Assembly (NCBI RefSeq): GCF_002960425.1
Contig: NZ_POIZ01000033.1
Span: 18,426-82,425 of the forward strand
From: Streptococcus suis
GTDB taxonomy: Bacteria > Bacillota > Bacilli > Lactobacillales > Streptococcaceae
Direction of reading: 5' to 3'
DNA length: 64,000 nucleotides
Below, one piece after another: positions 17,472 through 25,935 of the stretch. The notes under the pieces are model-generated. The model was not told the origin of the DNA. It was given only the letters and a program-made list of their open reading frames with translations, and ran no database searches. Numbering within the stretch: position 1 is the first letter of the stretch; each line of letters opens with the position of its first letter. The translations under genes and the position numbers were made by a program.

Positions 17472-18323
17472 CTGGTGTTGTTTGATAAGTGATTTGAGGT
17501 TGTCAAGTAGAGCTTGCTCGTCTGTCCATTCTAAGATGTGTAGCCCTTTGTCAATCAGTTCCTGCTCGTTTTGGGCGATACCCAGGTAGACATAGGCACG
17601 GGCTAGTTGGTCATAGCGTTTTTCTTGTTTGGCTAGTTCCATGAGTTTGGTGGCAAAACAAGTAGACTTGCTGTACTGTTTTTGCTCCAAGAAAAAATAA
17701 GAAAGAGATCGATAGTGTGAGAGTATGGTCGGCTGGATTCGCTTGTAATCCTTGTATTTTTCTAATCGTTTTAGAAGAAGATTGGCAGTTTCTTCAAGGG
17801 CATCAAGTGAAGAAATCTTGGACAGAAGAGTGCCTACTAAGATAATATCATTATTGTACCAGTTGTCATATCGTTCTAGCTCTGACCACAGAAGTTTTGA
17901 AAGGCTATCTGCTTCTTCGGAAAGCTGGGTGATAGAAGAACTTTTTCGGACAGCTACAACGGTCTCCAAGAGGAGGCACCTTCTGTGAATAGGAACATCA
18001 TTGGGTTCTTTTTTCAGATGGGATTGGCAGCGTTGGATGAGGTCTTCCATTGTTTGTGTGGTCGGATTTTTAAGATTATCTATATCATAGAGTAATTGTT
18101 GGCGTTGGCTGGGTTGATAGTAGTTACAGAGGTATTCAAATTCCTCGAAGGTCATGTCCACTTGCTTGAGTAAAAAACGCATGAGCTCATAGCTAGGAAT
18201 GTTCTGATTTTTCTCGAAACGTACCAAGGTCGTTCGATTGATATAATCCCCACAAATCTGCTCCTGACTCAAATGCTTGCTTTTCCGAATTTCTCTGTAA
18301 ACACTTCCGTAATCCCACCGCAT
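17463..18323 (-). CDS. Rgg/GadR/MutR family regulator
   Basis: A 286-residue cytoplasmic transcription factor. Residues about 8-65 are an XRE-type helix-turn-helix (REIRKSKHLSQEQICGDYIN, then RTTLVRFEKNQNIPSYELM). The rest is an all-helical TPR-like domain that binds signalling peptides in Rgg proteins. In streptococci such regulators sense imported SHP or XIP-type peptides encoded next door. Here a 41-residue hydrophobic peptide gene is transcribed divergently 194 bases away. Peptide sensing is inferred from family and context. Confidence 0.9.
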   Translation of the reverse strand: MRWDYGSVYREIRKSKHLSQEQICGDYINRTTLVRFEKNQNIPSYELMRFLLKQVDMTFEEFEYLCNYYQPSQRQQLLYDIDNLKNPTTQTMEDLIQRCQSHLKKEPNDVPIHRRCLLLETVVAVRKSSSITQLSEEADSLSKLLWSELERYDNWYNNDIILVGTLLSKISSLDALEETANLLLKRLEKYKDYKRIQPTILSHYRSLSYFFLEQKQYSKSTCFATKLMELAKQEKRYDQLARAYVYLGIAQNEQELIDKGLHILEWTDEQALLDNLKSLIKQHQTD

Positions 18324-18373
18324 AAACTACTCCTTTCAAAAACTGTGAAAATATGCAACAAAATAGACAATGT

Positions 18374-18404
18374 TTGTAAAAATAGTATATCATAATGGTA
18401 TAAA
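18374..18404 (+). promoter_or_regulatory. Putative promoter of peptide/secreted-protein operon
   Basis: TTGTAA (18374-18379) and an extended -10, TGG-TATAAA (18396-18404), spaced 19 bases. The -35 is weak, as expected for an Rgg-activated promoter. The imperfect symmetry of GTATATCATAATGGTATAAAA around it may be the binding site. Confidence 0.5.
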
Positions 18405-18517
18405 ATATACATCAATTTCTATCGGGTAGAAAGGAGAAAAGGAAAAACGGAAACGATATTCTTGGTAGGAGTTGAGGTATTCAAGAAAAAATCCCATCAG
18501 AGAGGAGGAAGGGAAGG

Positions 18518-18643
18518 ATGAAAAAGAAGGTTGCATATATGACAATAGCCATATTGATCTTACTTATTTCGGTCATTCGTATTTTTGGTGAGCCAGATGA
18601 AGATATCTACGAAACCCAACCGGCAACTCATCTGGTGGGGTAG
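18518..18643 (+). CDS. Short hydrophobic peptide, SHP-like (41 aa)
   Basis: Small gene with SD GAGGAGG 10 bases upstream. The product begins MKKKVAYM, has a hydrophobic core TIAILILLISVI and an acidic, polar tail GEPDEDIYETQPATHLVG. Lys-rich start, hydrophobic segment and a C-terminal tail ending in Gly are the layout of SHP pheromone precursors, processed after export and sensed by Rgg proteins. It stands head to head with an rgg gene. Sequence identity to a known SHP is not claimed; a small immunity or bacteriocin-like role is the alternative. Confidence 0.6.
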   Translation: MKKKVAYMTIAILILLISVIRIFGEPDEDIYETQPATHLVG

Positions 18644-18675
18644 GTAATTTATAAAATAGTACGGACGGTGTTAAT

Positions 18676-18858
18676 ATGGAAAAAAATTTGAATAGAATAT
18701 TATTTAATTCAATATATATCTTAACAGCGCTGGCTTTGCTGATATATGGTTTGTATTTATCTTTTTTTAAATATAATTATCCGTCATTTCAAGTAACATT
18801 TTTGGCGCTACTAGGATTAGTTATAAGTTACGTAGTTATAGGAGGTAAAGTAAAATGA
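18676..18858 (+). CDS. Small two-helix membrane protein
   Basis: A 60-residue protein with two hydrophobic helices (about 12-30 and 38-56) linked by a short polar loop, and a basic end GGKVK. No family is recognised. The SD is weak, but the stop overlaps the start of the next gene (ATGA), so the two are coupled. Its size and place just before a secreted protein fit a self-protection protein, which is only a guess from context. Confidence 0.65.
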   Translation: MEKNLNRILFNSIYILTALALLIYGLYLSFFKYNYPSFQVTFLALLGLVISYVVIGGKVK

Positions 18859-19466
18859 AGAAAATAGTTTCATTGCTTTTAAGCGTAGTTTTATTGAATA
18901 TAGTATGTCCAGTAGTTGTTTTTGCGGAAGATATTTTTGATTATGGAAATTCATCTACAGCAATTATAGAGGCTCCAGAAGTTGTAGAAGATATAGAAAC
19001 TATAGATAATAATCATTTTAAATTTATTTCTAGTGAAGGTAATATCTCGGATATTTTTGTAAACGATCAAGGTGATGTATATGTTGATGGTAAGTTGGAA
19101 ATGACTCATCAACAAGCTTTGTTAATGTTTGAAATAAGAAAATCTGTAAGCAATATTGGTACAGAACGGAGTTCGGCAACATGGCATTACCTAGATACGT
19201 ATAGCTATGATATAGACTTTCAAAATAGGACAAAATCTGTAATGTTGGGTGTTATTTCGCTACTAGTACCGATTTTATCGCCAGCAATAGGTATAGGGGG
19301 GATCCTAGACGATTTATTTAGTCAAAAGGCACCTGGCATGTATATCACTGTTAATAGATACTATAAAGCTGGGTACCAATACTATAAATATGTTTATCAT
19401 TTTTATTCGGATGCTAATCGCAAACAACATGTTGCAATGCGTGAAGAAATCAAAAAAATGTGGTAA
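18855..19466 (+). CDS. Secreted protein of unknown function (bacteriocin-like candidate)
   Basis: A 203-residue protein with a clear signal peptide (MKKIVSLLLSVVLLNIVCPVVVFA, cleavage near residue 24). An acidic region follows (EAPEVVEDIETIDNN), then a glycine-rich hydrophobic stretch MLGVISLLVPILSPAIGIGG (about 133-152) and a tyrosine-rich basic tail YYKAGYQYYKYVYHFYSD. No cell-wall anchor. Strong SD GGAGGT. A hydrophobic glycine-rich stretch in a small secreted protein with flanking two-helix proteins and an ABC exporter suggests an antibacterial toxin; resemblance to the geobacillin-26 type is remembered only and unverified. Confidence 0.65.
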   Translation: MKKIVSLLLSVVLLNIVCPVVVFAEDIFDYGNSSTAIIEAPEVVEDIETIDNNHFKFISSEGNISDIFVNDQGDVYVDGKLEMTHQQALLMFEIRKSVSNIGTERSSATWHYLDTYSYDIDFQNRTKSVMLGVISLLVPILSPAIGIGGILDDLFSQKAPGMYITVNRYYKAGYQYYKYVYHFYSDANRKQHVAMREEIKKMW

Positions 19467-19486
19467 GAAAGACTTCGCATCCCTAG

Positions 19487-19645
19487 TTAGAGTTTGTAAT
19501 GACATTACAACGATTAAATACAACCACGACCATTTCTAATAATGTTGGTGCTGAGATAGGTGGAGCTGTGAATGCTAGTATGTCGGTATCTTCAACGACA
19601 AGTTTTGTTAAGGGTCTCTATTATCACGGAAGTGTGAGGTATTAG
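19487..19645 (+). pseudogene. Fragment of a secreted toxin-like protein
   Basis: An open segment after a TAG at 19484, with an ATG at 19499 but no SD. It reads TLQRLNTTTTISNNVGAEIG then GAVNASMSVSSTTSFVKGLY and ends HGSVRY. The Thr/Ser-rich, Gly-Ala beta-type composition looks like the C-terminus of a larger secreted protein. It probably is the remnant of a second toxin-like gene, lying between the intact secreted protein and another two-helix protein. Confidence 0.5.
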
Positions 19646-19648
19646 ATA

Positions 19649-19828
19649 ATGAACAGAAAAATTATAGGTATCTTACAGACTGTTCTGTACTTACTATCTC
19701 CGTTTATTGCGGACTTTTTAGCTAAGCGGACAAATGCAGTTGATTTTTACTTTCTTGGTATGTTCATTGCAATTTTAGTTTCTGAGTGGTTATCCATTCA
19801 TTCTTTAGGGAAAATAGTCGAAAAGTGA
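19649..19828 (+). CDS. Small two-helix membrane protein (59 aa)
   Basis: Product starts MNRKIIGILQTVLYLLSPFI and has two hydrophobic helices separated by ADFLAKRTNAVD, ending SIHSLGKIVEK. It starts 3 bases after the stop of the toxin-like fragment, in a different frame. Size and topology match the 60-residue protein at 18676, suggesting a second copy of a membrane protein plus secreted protein pairing. No clear SD is present. Confidence 0.55.
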   Translation: MNRKIIGILQTVLYLLSPFIADFLAKRTNAVDFYFLGMFIAILVSEWLSIHSLGKIVEK

Positions 19829-19867
19829 GATAGTTTGCTTACTATCAATAAGCTAGATAGTTATTTT

Positions 19868-19897
19868 AGAGAAGATTGTTACAGTCTTCTCTTTTTG
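19868..19897 (+). terminator. Terminator of the peptide/secreted-protein operon
   Basis: AGAGAAGA/TCTTCTCT stem with nine-base loop and TTTTT. Confidence 0.85.
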
Positions 19898-20016
19898 TAA
19901 AAGTGTTACTTATTTTTCCTTGTTTGTTCGGACAAAAAATGATATTATTATATCAAAGTATTTATGAGGGTGTAGACTAAAATTGGAATTAGTCAGCTAT
20001 GAAAAGGAGTAACCTA

Positions 20017-20229
20017 ATGAAACAGATTGATAAAAACACCTTATTTTTAAGTGGTATCATTGTTCTTTCATGTAGTGTTTTATTATTTCATCTGGACCCG
20101 ATTCAGATTGTAGATAGAGAGATTTGGCTCTGGCTAAATTCATTTATTCATGTGCTATTTTTAAAACCTGCTGCTAGTCTAGGCTTTCTTGTAGGGCTTT
20201 ATTTGCTGTATAAGGCTTTCAAGAAGTAG
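20017..20229 (+). CDS. Small membrane protein (70 aa)
   Basis: The ATG at 20017 has AAGGAG 7 bases upstream and is preferred to ATG 19999. The protein has two hydrophobic segments (FLSGIIVLSCSVLLFHL and a C-terminal FLVGLYLLYKAFKK) with a tryptophan-rich middle. No family recognised. It is 68 bases before the ABC transporter genes and after the terminator of the previous unit, so it probably belongs to the transporter transcript. Confidence 0.65.
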   Translation: MKQIDKNTLFLSGIIVLSCSVLLFHLDPIQIVDREIWLWLNSFIHVLFLKPAASLGFLVGLYLLYKAFKK

Positions 20230-20297
20230 TCTAGCCAATAATAAGCTGATGAAAGGCTGTTGTTTCGCTCTGCCATTTCCCCAAGAAAGGAGTTTCT

Positions 20298-21182
20298 ATG
20301 CTGAAAGTAGTCGATATCTGCAAGCGATACGGTGCCCACCAGGTCTTGTCCTATGTGTCCTTTGAGCTGCAAGCGGGGGACTTGGTGGCCCTAGTTGGTC
20401 CCAATGGTGTGGGAAAATCCACCCTCCTGAATATCATCAGCAATACAGAAACCGCTGACCGTGGGTCGGTAACCATCAATGGTCGGCCCAATAGTGACCG
20501 AGCGATTTTTCAGGATATGTCTGTCATGTTGGATGCTCAAGCTCTTTATCCACAGTTGACGGGTTATGACCATCTGACCTATGTGGCTGCCACTCACAAG
20601 CTGGGGAAAAAGGAAGTGGATGCGTTAGTGGAAGAATTGGGGATGGGCTACTATGTCAAAAAGCGAGTGGCTGGTTATTCCATGGGTATGAAGCAGAAGC
20701 TGCTCTTTGCCATGGCTGTCCTTCCCAAGCCCAAGCTCTTGTTGCTGGATGAACCCCACATCGGCTTGGACCCGACCAATATCATTCAACAGCGGGAATT
20801 TCTTCTAAATCTACAGGCAGAAGGTGTTGCTATTTTACTTTCTTCCCACCATCTGTCAGAGATTGAGAAGCTGACCAATCAGGTTTATTTTCTCAAGGCT
20901 AGCAAGTTGATTGCTACAGAAGTGGAGTTGACGGCGGATTATGATTACCATCTTGCTGTGAAAAACTCCAAGCAGGTCCAGGAATTTTTACGGGATTATC
21001 CTCAACTCTTGTGGAAAAAGGCAGAGCAGGGTCTGGTGGAAATCTTCTTACCCGAGCGAGATTTATTGGATTGTTTGGATCGTATTCCAATCCAGCAGGT
21101 GGCTGGCCTTACAAAAGCCAGTGACTATATGGAATCCCTCTATCGTGATCTCTATGTGGAGGAAGGTGGTGAGGAGACATGA
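20298..21182 (+). CDS. ABC transporter ATP-binding protein
   Basis: A 294-residue ATPase subunit. Walker A GPNGVGKST (about 35-43), signature YSMGMKQKL, Walker B LLLLDEP and switch SSHHLSEIEKL are all intact; the C-terminal 80 residues are an extra domain typical of exporters of the multidrug or bacteriocin self-protection type. SD AAAGGAG. Its stop overlaps the permease ATG (ATGA), and the two form one transporter. Confidence 0.92.
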   Translation: MLKVVDICKRYGAHQVLSYVSFELQAGDLVALVGPNGVGKSTLLNIISNTETADRGSVTINGRPNSDRAIFQDMSVMLDAQALYPQLTGYDHLTYVAATHKLGKKEVDALVEELGMGYYVKKRVAGYSMGMKQKLLFAMAVLPKPKLLLLDEPHIGLDPTNIIQQREFLLNLQAEGVAILLSSHHLSEIEKLTNQVYFLKASKLIATEVELTADYDYHLAVKNSKQVQEFLRDYPQLLWKKAEQGLVEIFLPERDLLDCLDRIPIQQVAGLTKASDYMESLYRDLYVEEGGEET

Positions 21183-23521
21183 GGCTGAACTTTGAAATCA
21201 AGAAAATTCTATGGTCGCCTCTCTATTGCCTGCTCGTGCTAGGTTTTTTAGGTCTGGCCTACCTTCCCATCTCACAAAGGCAAGCCCATCAAGCGGCCTA
21301 TGTGGAAACCTATAAAGAAGAACTGAGTGAATTGGCTAGTGTCTTGGCAGATATAAAAATTGAGGAGGGGACAGAAGAGGCGCCGCGGATGGTGGGCTTG
21401 AAATCCGATATTGAAAGTATCAGTCAGGCCTTGGATGAGGGGAAGTTTGAAGCTATCCCCAACTACCGCAAACTTATGTATCAGGATTTGGACTATTTTA
21501 TCAGTCGCAATCGGCAGCTTTTTCAAACGCGGCAATCCTTGACGCTTAGTGAAGTCGAGCGTTTGGCCAGATGGAATGACTGGTTGCTTGCCTACCAATT
21601 GCCTGATGGTCCTGAAAACAAGGCTTGGTCAACAGGGCGTATTGTTCAAGCCTACTTAGAAAGTTTGTTTGGTTTTCTTCCTGTATTTTTAGTGCTTGGT
21701 TTTCTGCTTGCCAATCAGCTGGCAGAAAAGACACTTGCGCATCAAGTTTGGCAGTTGCGGCAATGGGATAGTCTGAGTTTGCAGGGGGTCAGGCGTTTGG
21801 CTGCTTCCTTGCTTTCGCTTTTGCTTGCTGTGGGGATAGGTTTTCTCTTTATCCTGGTCTATGATGGGCTGACAGGTCAGTTGGCTGTATCTAGTTTTCA
21901 AGCTCCTCTTGAGATGTTGGGTCAGAGTCAGTTGATAGGTTCTGGGCTTTACGGGCTTATCTTGCTTGGTTTTTGGCTAATCTTACTCCTAGCTGTTCGC
22001 TTACTTTTTGGATTTTTGGATCACTTGTTAGCCAGTCGGTTGATTTTTGTGGTGACGGGCTTACTGTTGGCTCTGGTTCTTTCCTATCAGGCAGGTGCAG
22101 TAGCTGGTTGGTCAGATCAAATTCTGCCCTTGCTTGCCTTTCCTGTTTTTTTAGACACAGGTACATTTTCACAGGTCTTTGTAGCGGTGGATGTCTTGCT
22201 CCTGCTGACCATTGGACTTTTCCTTGCTTATTATGTGCTGACAGAAAAGAAAAGGCTGGTCCTGACCGTGGGGCATCAGAAGGAGTTAGACACAGGGCAT
22301 TTGGACAAGGTTTGGTCTTTTGATGTTCTCATCCTTAGTCGTATCAATTCTTGGAAGGGGCTCGTCTTAGTAAACTTGCTCCTAGCTCTGCTATTTTCCC
22401 TACTGACGGGACTAGAAAAGCAAGAGGTTGCCCAGGAGGAGAGGGTTTCGATGGAGTTGGTTGCCCAGTCCTATGAGCAGGATGGGGTCTATGTGGAGAG
22501 TTTGCAGTCGGAAATCAACCGTCTGAGGCAGTTGGTCAAAGAGGACGCGAGCTATCAGGAGGAGTTGGAGCTGAGGGTTGGTCTCTTGCAAGAATACCGT
22601 GTCTACAAGGACCTTTATGTCAAGCAATGGCAGGTATATCAGGACAATCCCAAGGCTCTGCCGGCTAGTCACCTTGCTATGCTGGAGGCAGAGCAGGTCT
22701 ATCTATGGGCTAGAGAGGAAAAGGCTTTTGCCAATGGTGATATTGGGGCCAGCCAGACGGTAGATAATCTTCGCCGTTACCAAACCCGCAATCAGGTCAG
22801 TCAGTATTACTGGCAGCAACTGATGGAGGCTGGGGTGCCAGCAACAAAGCGGGGCAAGGATGTCGTTTTGACCAGTTTGGAAAATCGTTTTGATACCAAT
22901 GATGCCTTGGTTCCAGTAGACGATCCTTCTTGGGACCGCTCCAGAGATCTGTCAGGTATTGGCAGTCTGCGCTCTCTCTTTGATGGTCCGGCCTATTTGT
23001 TGGTGCTCTTGCTGGCGGTTTGGATTGGCAGTCGGGGTAAGGCGGTGGAGGTTGCAGGGAAAAACTGGCGTCTCTATCAGACCCAGCCTGTGGATTTGCG
23101 CAAGGTTCTAGTCACCAAGTGGTTGCTGGGACTGGGCCAGGCACTAGGATTTACAGTGTTCTTTCTAGCCAGTCTTTTCATGGTCAATAGTCTGGTCGGA
23201 GGAATCGGTTATCTGGAAGATGGCCTTGTCTTGCTTTCGCATTCGGAGAGGGGGATTTTCCTGGAACTCCTGAGGGGACAAGAACTCTGGGCTTGGTTCC
23301 TTCCAAATGCTCCTTATCTCTTGTGGGTGGTGCTTGGCTTGCTGGTATTGGAAATTGTTCTAGTCAGTCTCAATCATCTTTTGCAGGTTCGGTTTTCAAA
23401 CCGCTTAGTGATTTTCATCCTGCTAGCTGGCTCACTGGCTCTGCTGGACTACCTCCTCTTTCAAGACCTGATTTTGGATGGGCAGGAAATCTTTAGGCAG
23501 TTCGCTTTGCTATGTTTATAA
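21179..23521 (+). CDS. ABC transporter permease, large (780 aa)
   Basis: A polytopic subunit with one N-terminal membrane helix, an extracellular domain of about 130 residues, a membrane bundle, then a second copy of the same plan: helix near residue 400, long coiled external domain, C-terminal bundle. Two fused ABC-2-like halves would explain the length. Partner of the preceding ATPase. Neighbouring secreted and small membrane proteins make export or expulsion of a peptide toxin a plausible role. Substrate unknown. Confidence 0.85.
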   Translation: MRLNFEIKKILWSPLYCLLVLGFLGLAYLPISQRQAHQAAYVETYKEELSELASVLADIKIEEGTEEAPRMVGLKSDIESISQALDEGKFEAIPNYRKLMYQDLDYFISRNRQLFQTRQSLTLSEVERLARWNDWLLAYQLPDGPENKAWSTGRIVQAYLESLFGFLPVFLVLGFLLANQLAEKTLAHQVWQLRQWDSLSLQGVRRLAASLLSLLLAVGIGFLFILVYDGLTGQLAVSSFQAPLEMLGQSQLIGSGLYGLILLGFWLILLLAVRLLFGFLDHLLASRLIFVVTGLLLALVLSYQAGAVAGWSDQILPLLAFPVFLDTGTFSQVFVAVDVLLLLTIGLFLAYYVLTEKKRLVLTVGHQKELDTGHLDKVWSFDVLILSRINSWKGLVLVNLLLALLFSLLTGLEKQEVAQEERVSMELVAQSYEQDGVYVESLQSEINRLRQLVKEDASYQEELELRVGLLQEYRVYKDLYVKQWQVYQDNPKALPASHLAMLEAEQVYLWAREEKAFANGDIGASQTVDNLRRYQTRNQVSQYYWQQLMEAGVPATKRGKDVVLTSLENRFDTNDALVPVDDPSWDRSRDLSGIGSLRSLFDGPAYLLVLLLAVWIGSRGKAVEVAGKNWRLYQTQPVDLRKVLVTKWLLGLGQALGFTVFFLASLFMVNSLVGGIGYLEDGLVLLSHSERGIFLELLRGQELWAWFLPNAPYLLWVVLGLLVLEIVLVSLNHLLQVRFSNRLVIFILLAGSLALLDYLLFQDLILDGQEIFRQFALLCL

Positions 23522-23561
23522 AAGGGAAGCTGAGTGAGCAGGGGCATGTAAATATAGAGTT

Positions 23562-23971
23562 ATACTCTTCGAAAATCAAACATATCCGTTGTCAACTTGC
23601 CTAGATGAGTGGGAGTGGGAAAGAACTCGACCAGTCTGAAAAGAGTTCCCCTCACTTCCAAACAGTAGGTTCGGGCTAAAATAGTCCACTGGACTATTTT
23701 ACTCCCACGCCCGCACAGCTCAAAAGGTTCAGTGAACCTTTTGAGGTTGGAAATGAAGCGAACTCTGTTCGCAACAGTCGTAAGGTCAGATTTGGAGTGT
23801 GAAACACGAACAAATCTGCCAATCAACCACTGCGCTGAGATGTTGACACGAACTCTGAGAAGAGAGGCTGGACTTTTTGCTCAGCCTCAGCCTGCTCCCT
23901 TGAAACAGGAGAGGAGCGGAGTTCTATCTTCGGCTTCGTTTCCTAGGCTACTTTTGATTTCCATTGAGTAT
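23562..23971. repeat. RUP-like composite element
   Basis: Left end ATACTCTTCGAAAATCAAA and right end (complement) ATACTCAATGGAAATCAAAA match both ends of the RUP element of pneumococcus, a short repeat thought to be mobilised by an IS630-type transposase. The interior is about 410 bp, longer than RUP itself, because it carries the module CAATCAACCACTGCGCTGAG shared with 3735-3850 and 27160-27300, plus palindromes AAAATAGTCCACTGGACTAT and AAAAGGTTCAGTGAACCTTT. Confidence 0.75.
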
Positions 23972-23987
23972 TAGAAACATATGAAAA

Positions 23988-24021
23988 ATACCGACCTTTC
24001 CTTCTGGGACCTGGTCGGTAT
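23988..24021 (-). terminator. Terminator for minus-strand secreted protein gene
   Basis: ATACCGACC/GGTCGGTAT stem, followed on the minus strand by TTTTTC. Confidence 0.8.
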
Positions 24022-24061
24022 CTTTGTGTTATGGGTTCGTGCTGCTTAGCAGAAGAAGTTC

Positions 24062-25159
24062 TTAGTTGATAATGGCTAACATTTCCCATTTTGGATAAGA
24101 TTTAGCATCGTGAGGGTTTGTGCCTCTCTCGATTTCCATGTAGTCTGGAACCTGGTCGCCATCCGTGTCTTGCTTGATAAAGAGGCGGATATTTTGTTCC
24201 TCGATAATTGTCCCGTCTTGCTTGTAGGCCTTGTAAATGCCATTGCTGCCTAATACGATTTTTACAGGGCGGCCGGATGATGACATGTTATAGTTTAGGA
24301 CGTTTTCAATCATTTGTCTTTCATGCTCGGTGATACGATTGATGTTACGAACAGTGAAGAAAGAAGAATAGGACTTAGGAAGTGTTGTTCCTGCAGTAGT
24401 GGTTCCAGCAGGATATGCAATCGCAAAGCCATTTAACATAACAGGTGCTTGATTGACAGGAGGCTGGTTCACAGGCGGTTGTGTAACAGGCTGTTGGGTA
24501 GCTGCTTTCGAGAAGTTGACAGTTACAGAGAGGTTTTTTACCTGACCAGATGCAGTAGTCAAACGTACTTGAACTTGGTTGCCAGAACCGCTGGTTGGTA
24601 GGGGACTGATGACTTCTTTGGTCACGATAGAAGAGAGGTTTAGACCGCTTTTTTCAATCACTTGAACCTGATTTAAGATTTCTTTTGCAGTAACTGCTTG
24701 ACCAGTTGTTTTTTCAACGGTACCGACTACTTTGGCATCAAGGACGTGGAAGGTCATCACTGGACTAGTTTTGAAGCTAGTTGCTCGCAAGCCATTGGCA
24801 GTTTTTACCACCGTACCATTGATGGCTAAGCGACGACGATAGGAGCCAAGACCAGAAACAGAACCTTGGATTTTATTAGAAGAAATAGTGAGTTGACCTA
24901 GATTTTGGACATTGCTATTTCCAGCTTGAATAAAATGAGCAGATTTAAATCCATTGACACCTGTGATGGCAATAGGCTTTGTGAGAGCTGTTCCAGAAAA
25001 AACATATACGTCTTTTGGAACATGGACAGTTGCAGCGCTTGTATTCGCATAGACAGTGGTCGTGTTTGTCAAAGGCAAGCCGACAGGAATGCTTGTCAGG
25101 GCTAGTGTAGCGATGATTGTAGTCTTGGTGAGCTTAGTTAATAGCGTATTTTTCTTCAT
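24062..25159 (-). CDS. Secreted protein with C-terminal TSP3-like calcium motif
   Basis: A 365-residue exported protein. Signal peptide about 1-39 (ending VYANTSA). An N-terminal half rich in beta-type sequence follows, then a proline spacer with QPPVNQPPVNQAPV (about 225-240). Near the end is DTDGDQVPDYMEIERGTNP, the calcium-binding thrombospondin type 3 pattern. There is no LPxTG anchor, lipobox or LysM, so it may be released or held noncovalently. The gap of 32 bases to the upstream deformylase gene suggests cotranscription. Function unknown. Confidence 0.8.
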   Translation of the reverse strand: MKKNTLLTKLTKTTIIATLALTSIPVGLPLTNTTTVYANTSAATVHVPKDVYVFSGTALTKPIAITGVNGFKSAHFIQAGNSNVQNLGQLTISSNKIQGSVSGLGSYRRRLAINGTVVKTANGLRATSFKTSPVMTFHVLDAKVVGTVEKTTGQAVTAKEILNQVQVIEKSGLNLSSIVTKEVISPLPTSGSGNQVQVRLTTASGQVKNLSVTVNFSKAATQQPVTQPPVNQPPVNQAPVMLNGFAIAYPAGTTTAGTTLPKSYSSFFTVRNINRITEHERQMIENVLNYNMSSSGRPVKIVLGSNGIYKAYKQDGTIIEEQNIRLFIKQDTDGDQVPDYMEIERGTNPHDAKSYPKWEMLAIIN

Positions 25160-25191
25160 CTCTTTTTCTTTCTATTTTAAATTTTTTATAT

Positions 25192-25806
25192 TTACTCAAT
25201 CACCAGCATGCCTTCTTTAATGGCAAATGGGTGTTCTGGGTCAATGCGGTCGTAGAACATGACACCGTTGAGGTGGTCGATTTCGTGTTGGACCACGATG
25301 GCATTAAATCCCTTGAGTTTGATACGGTGTGTTTCTCCATTTTTGTCCATGTAATCAACAGTCACGCGCGCGTGGCGGACTACGTAGCCTTGGACTTCTC
25401 GATCAACAGATAGGCAGCCTTCGCCCCCTTCCATAGCTGCCTCTTGGACAGAATGTGCCACGATTTTAGGGTTGTACATGACTTCTTGGAGGGAGTAGGC
25501 TTGAGCAGGTGGGTTGCCTTCTTCGTCCTCTGGATTTGGGACTAAGACAGCAATGATGCGTTTGGACACATCAATCTGAGGAGCAGCTAGACCAACTCCG
25601 CCACGAAGTTTCATCTTCTCCGCCATGACTGGATCCTGCGAATGTTTGAGGAATTGCATCATTTTTTCGCCTAAAATAATTTCCTGGTCAGATAGGGGAA
25701 ATACAACTTCTTCAGCGACTTGGCGTAGGGTTGGGTGCCCTTCACGGATGATGTCATCCATGTCAATCAAATGGGCAGCTTTTGTCAATCGTTCAATAAC
25801 AGACAT
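25192..25806 (-). CDS. def: Peptide deformylase
   Basis: A 204-residue metalloenzyme removing the formyl group from nascent protein N-termini. The three signature motifs are [17 protein letters not shown] (metal Cys) and QHEIDHLNG (two metal His and the catalytic Glu). Insertions and length are of the Gram-positive type II class. Start at 25806 because AAAGGAG precedes that ATG; the longer frame starts inside the promoter region. Divergent from the MFS gene. Confidence 0.95.
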   Translation of the reverse strand: MSVIERLTKAAHLIDMDDIIREGHPTLRQVAEEVVFPLSDQEIILGEKMMQFLKHSQDPVMAEKMKLRGGVGLAAPQIDVSKRIIAVLVPNPEDEEGNPPAQAYSLQEVMYNPKIVAHSVQEAAMEGGEGCLSVDREVQGYVVRHARVTVDYMDKNGETHRIKLKGFNAIVVQHEIDHLNGVMFYDRIDPEHPFAIKEGMLVIE

Positions 25807-25935
25807 AATTCTCTCCTTTGGGTATCGATAGATTAAGTATAGCATGAAATCTAGGAGAATAAAAGTCTCAGTCACCTATCTATTCTGTCTCAAATCTGCT
25901 ATACTAGTAAAAGACGAACGTTGAAAGGGAGAAAA

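Noticed and set aside
23732..23974. 80-codon ORF within the RUP-like element
   Set aside because: It is made of repeat modules (and a related ORF appears on the other strand at 3579-3818); no SD or conserved product.
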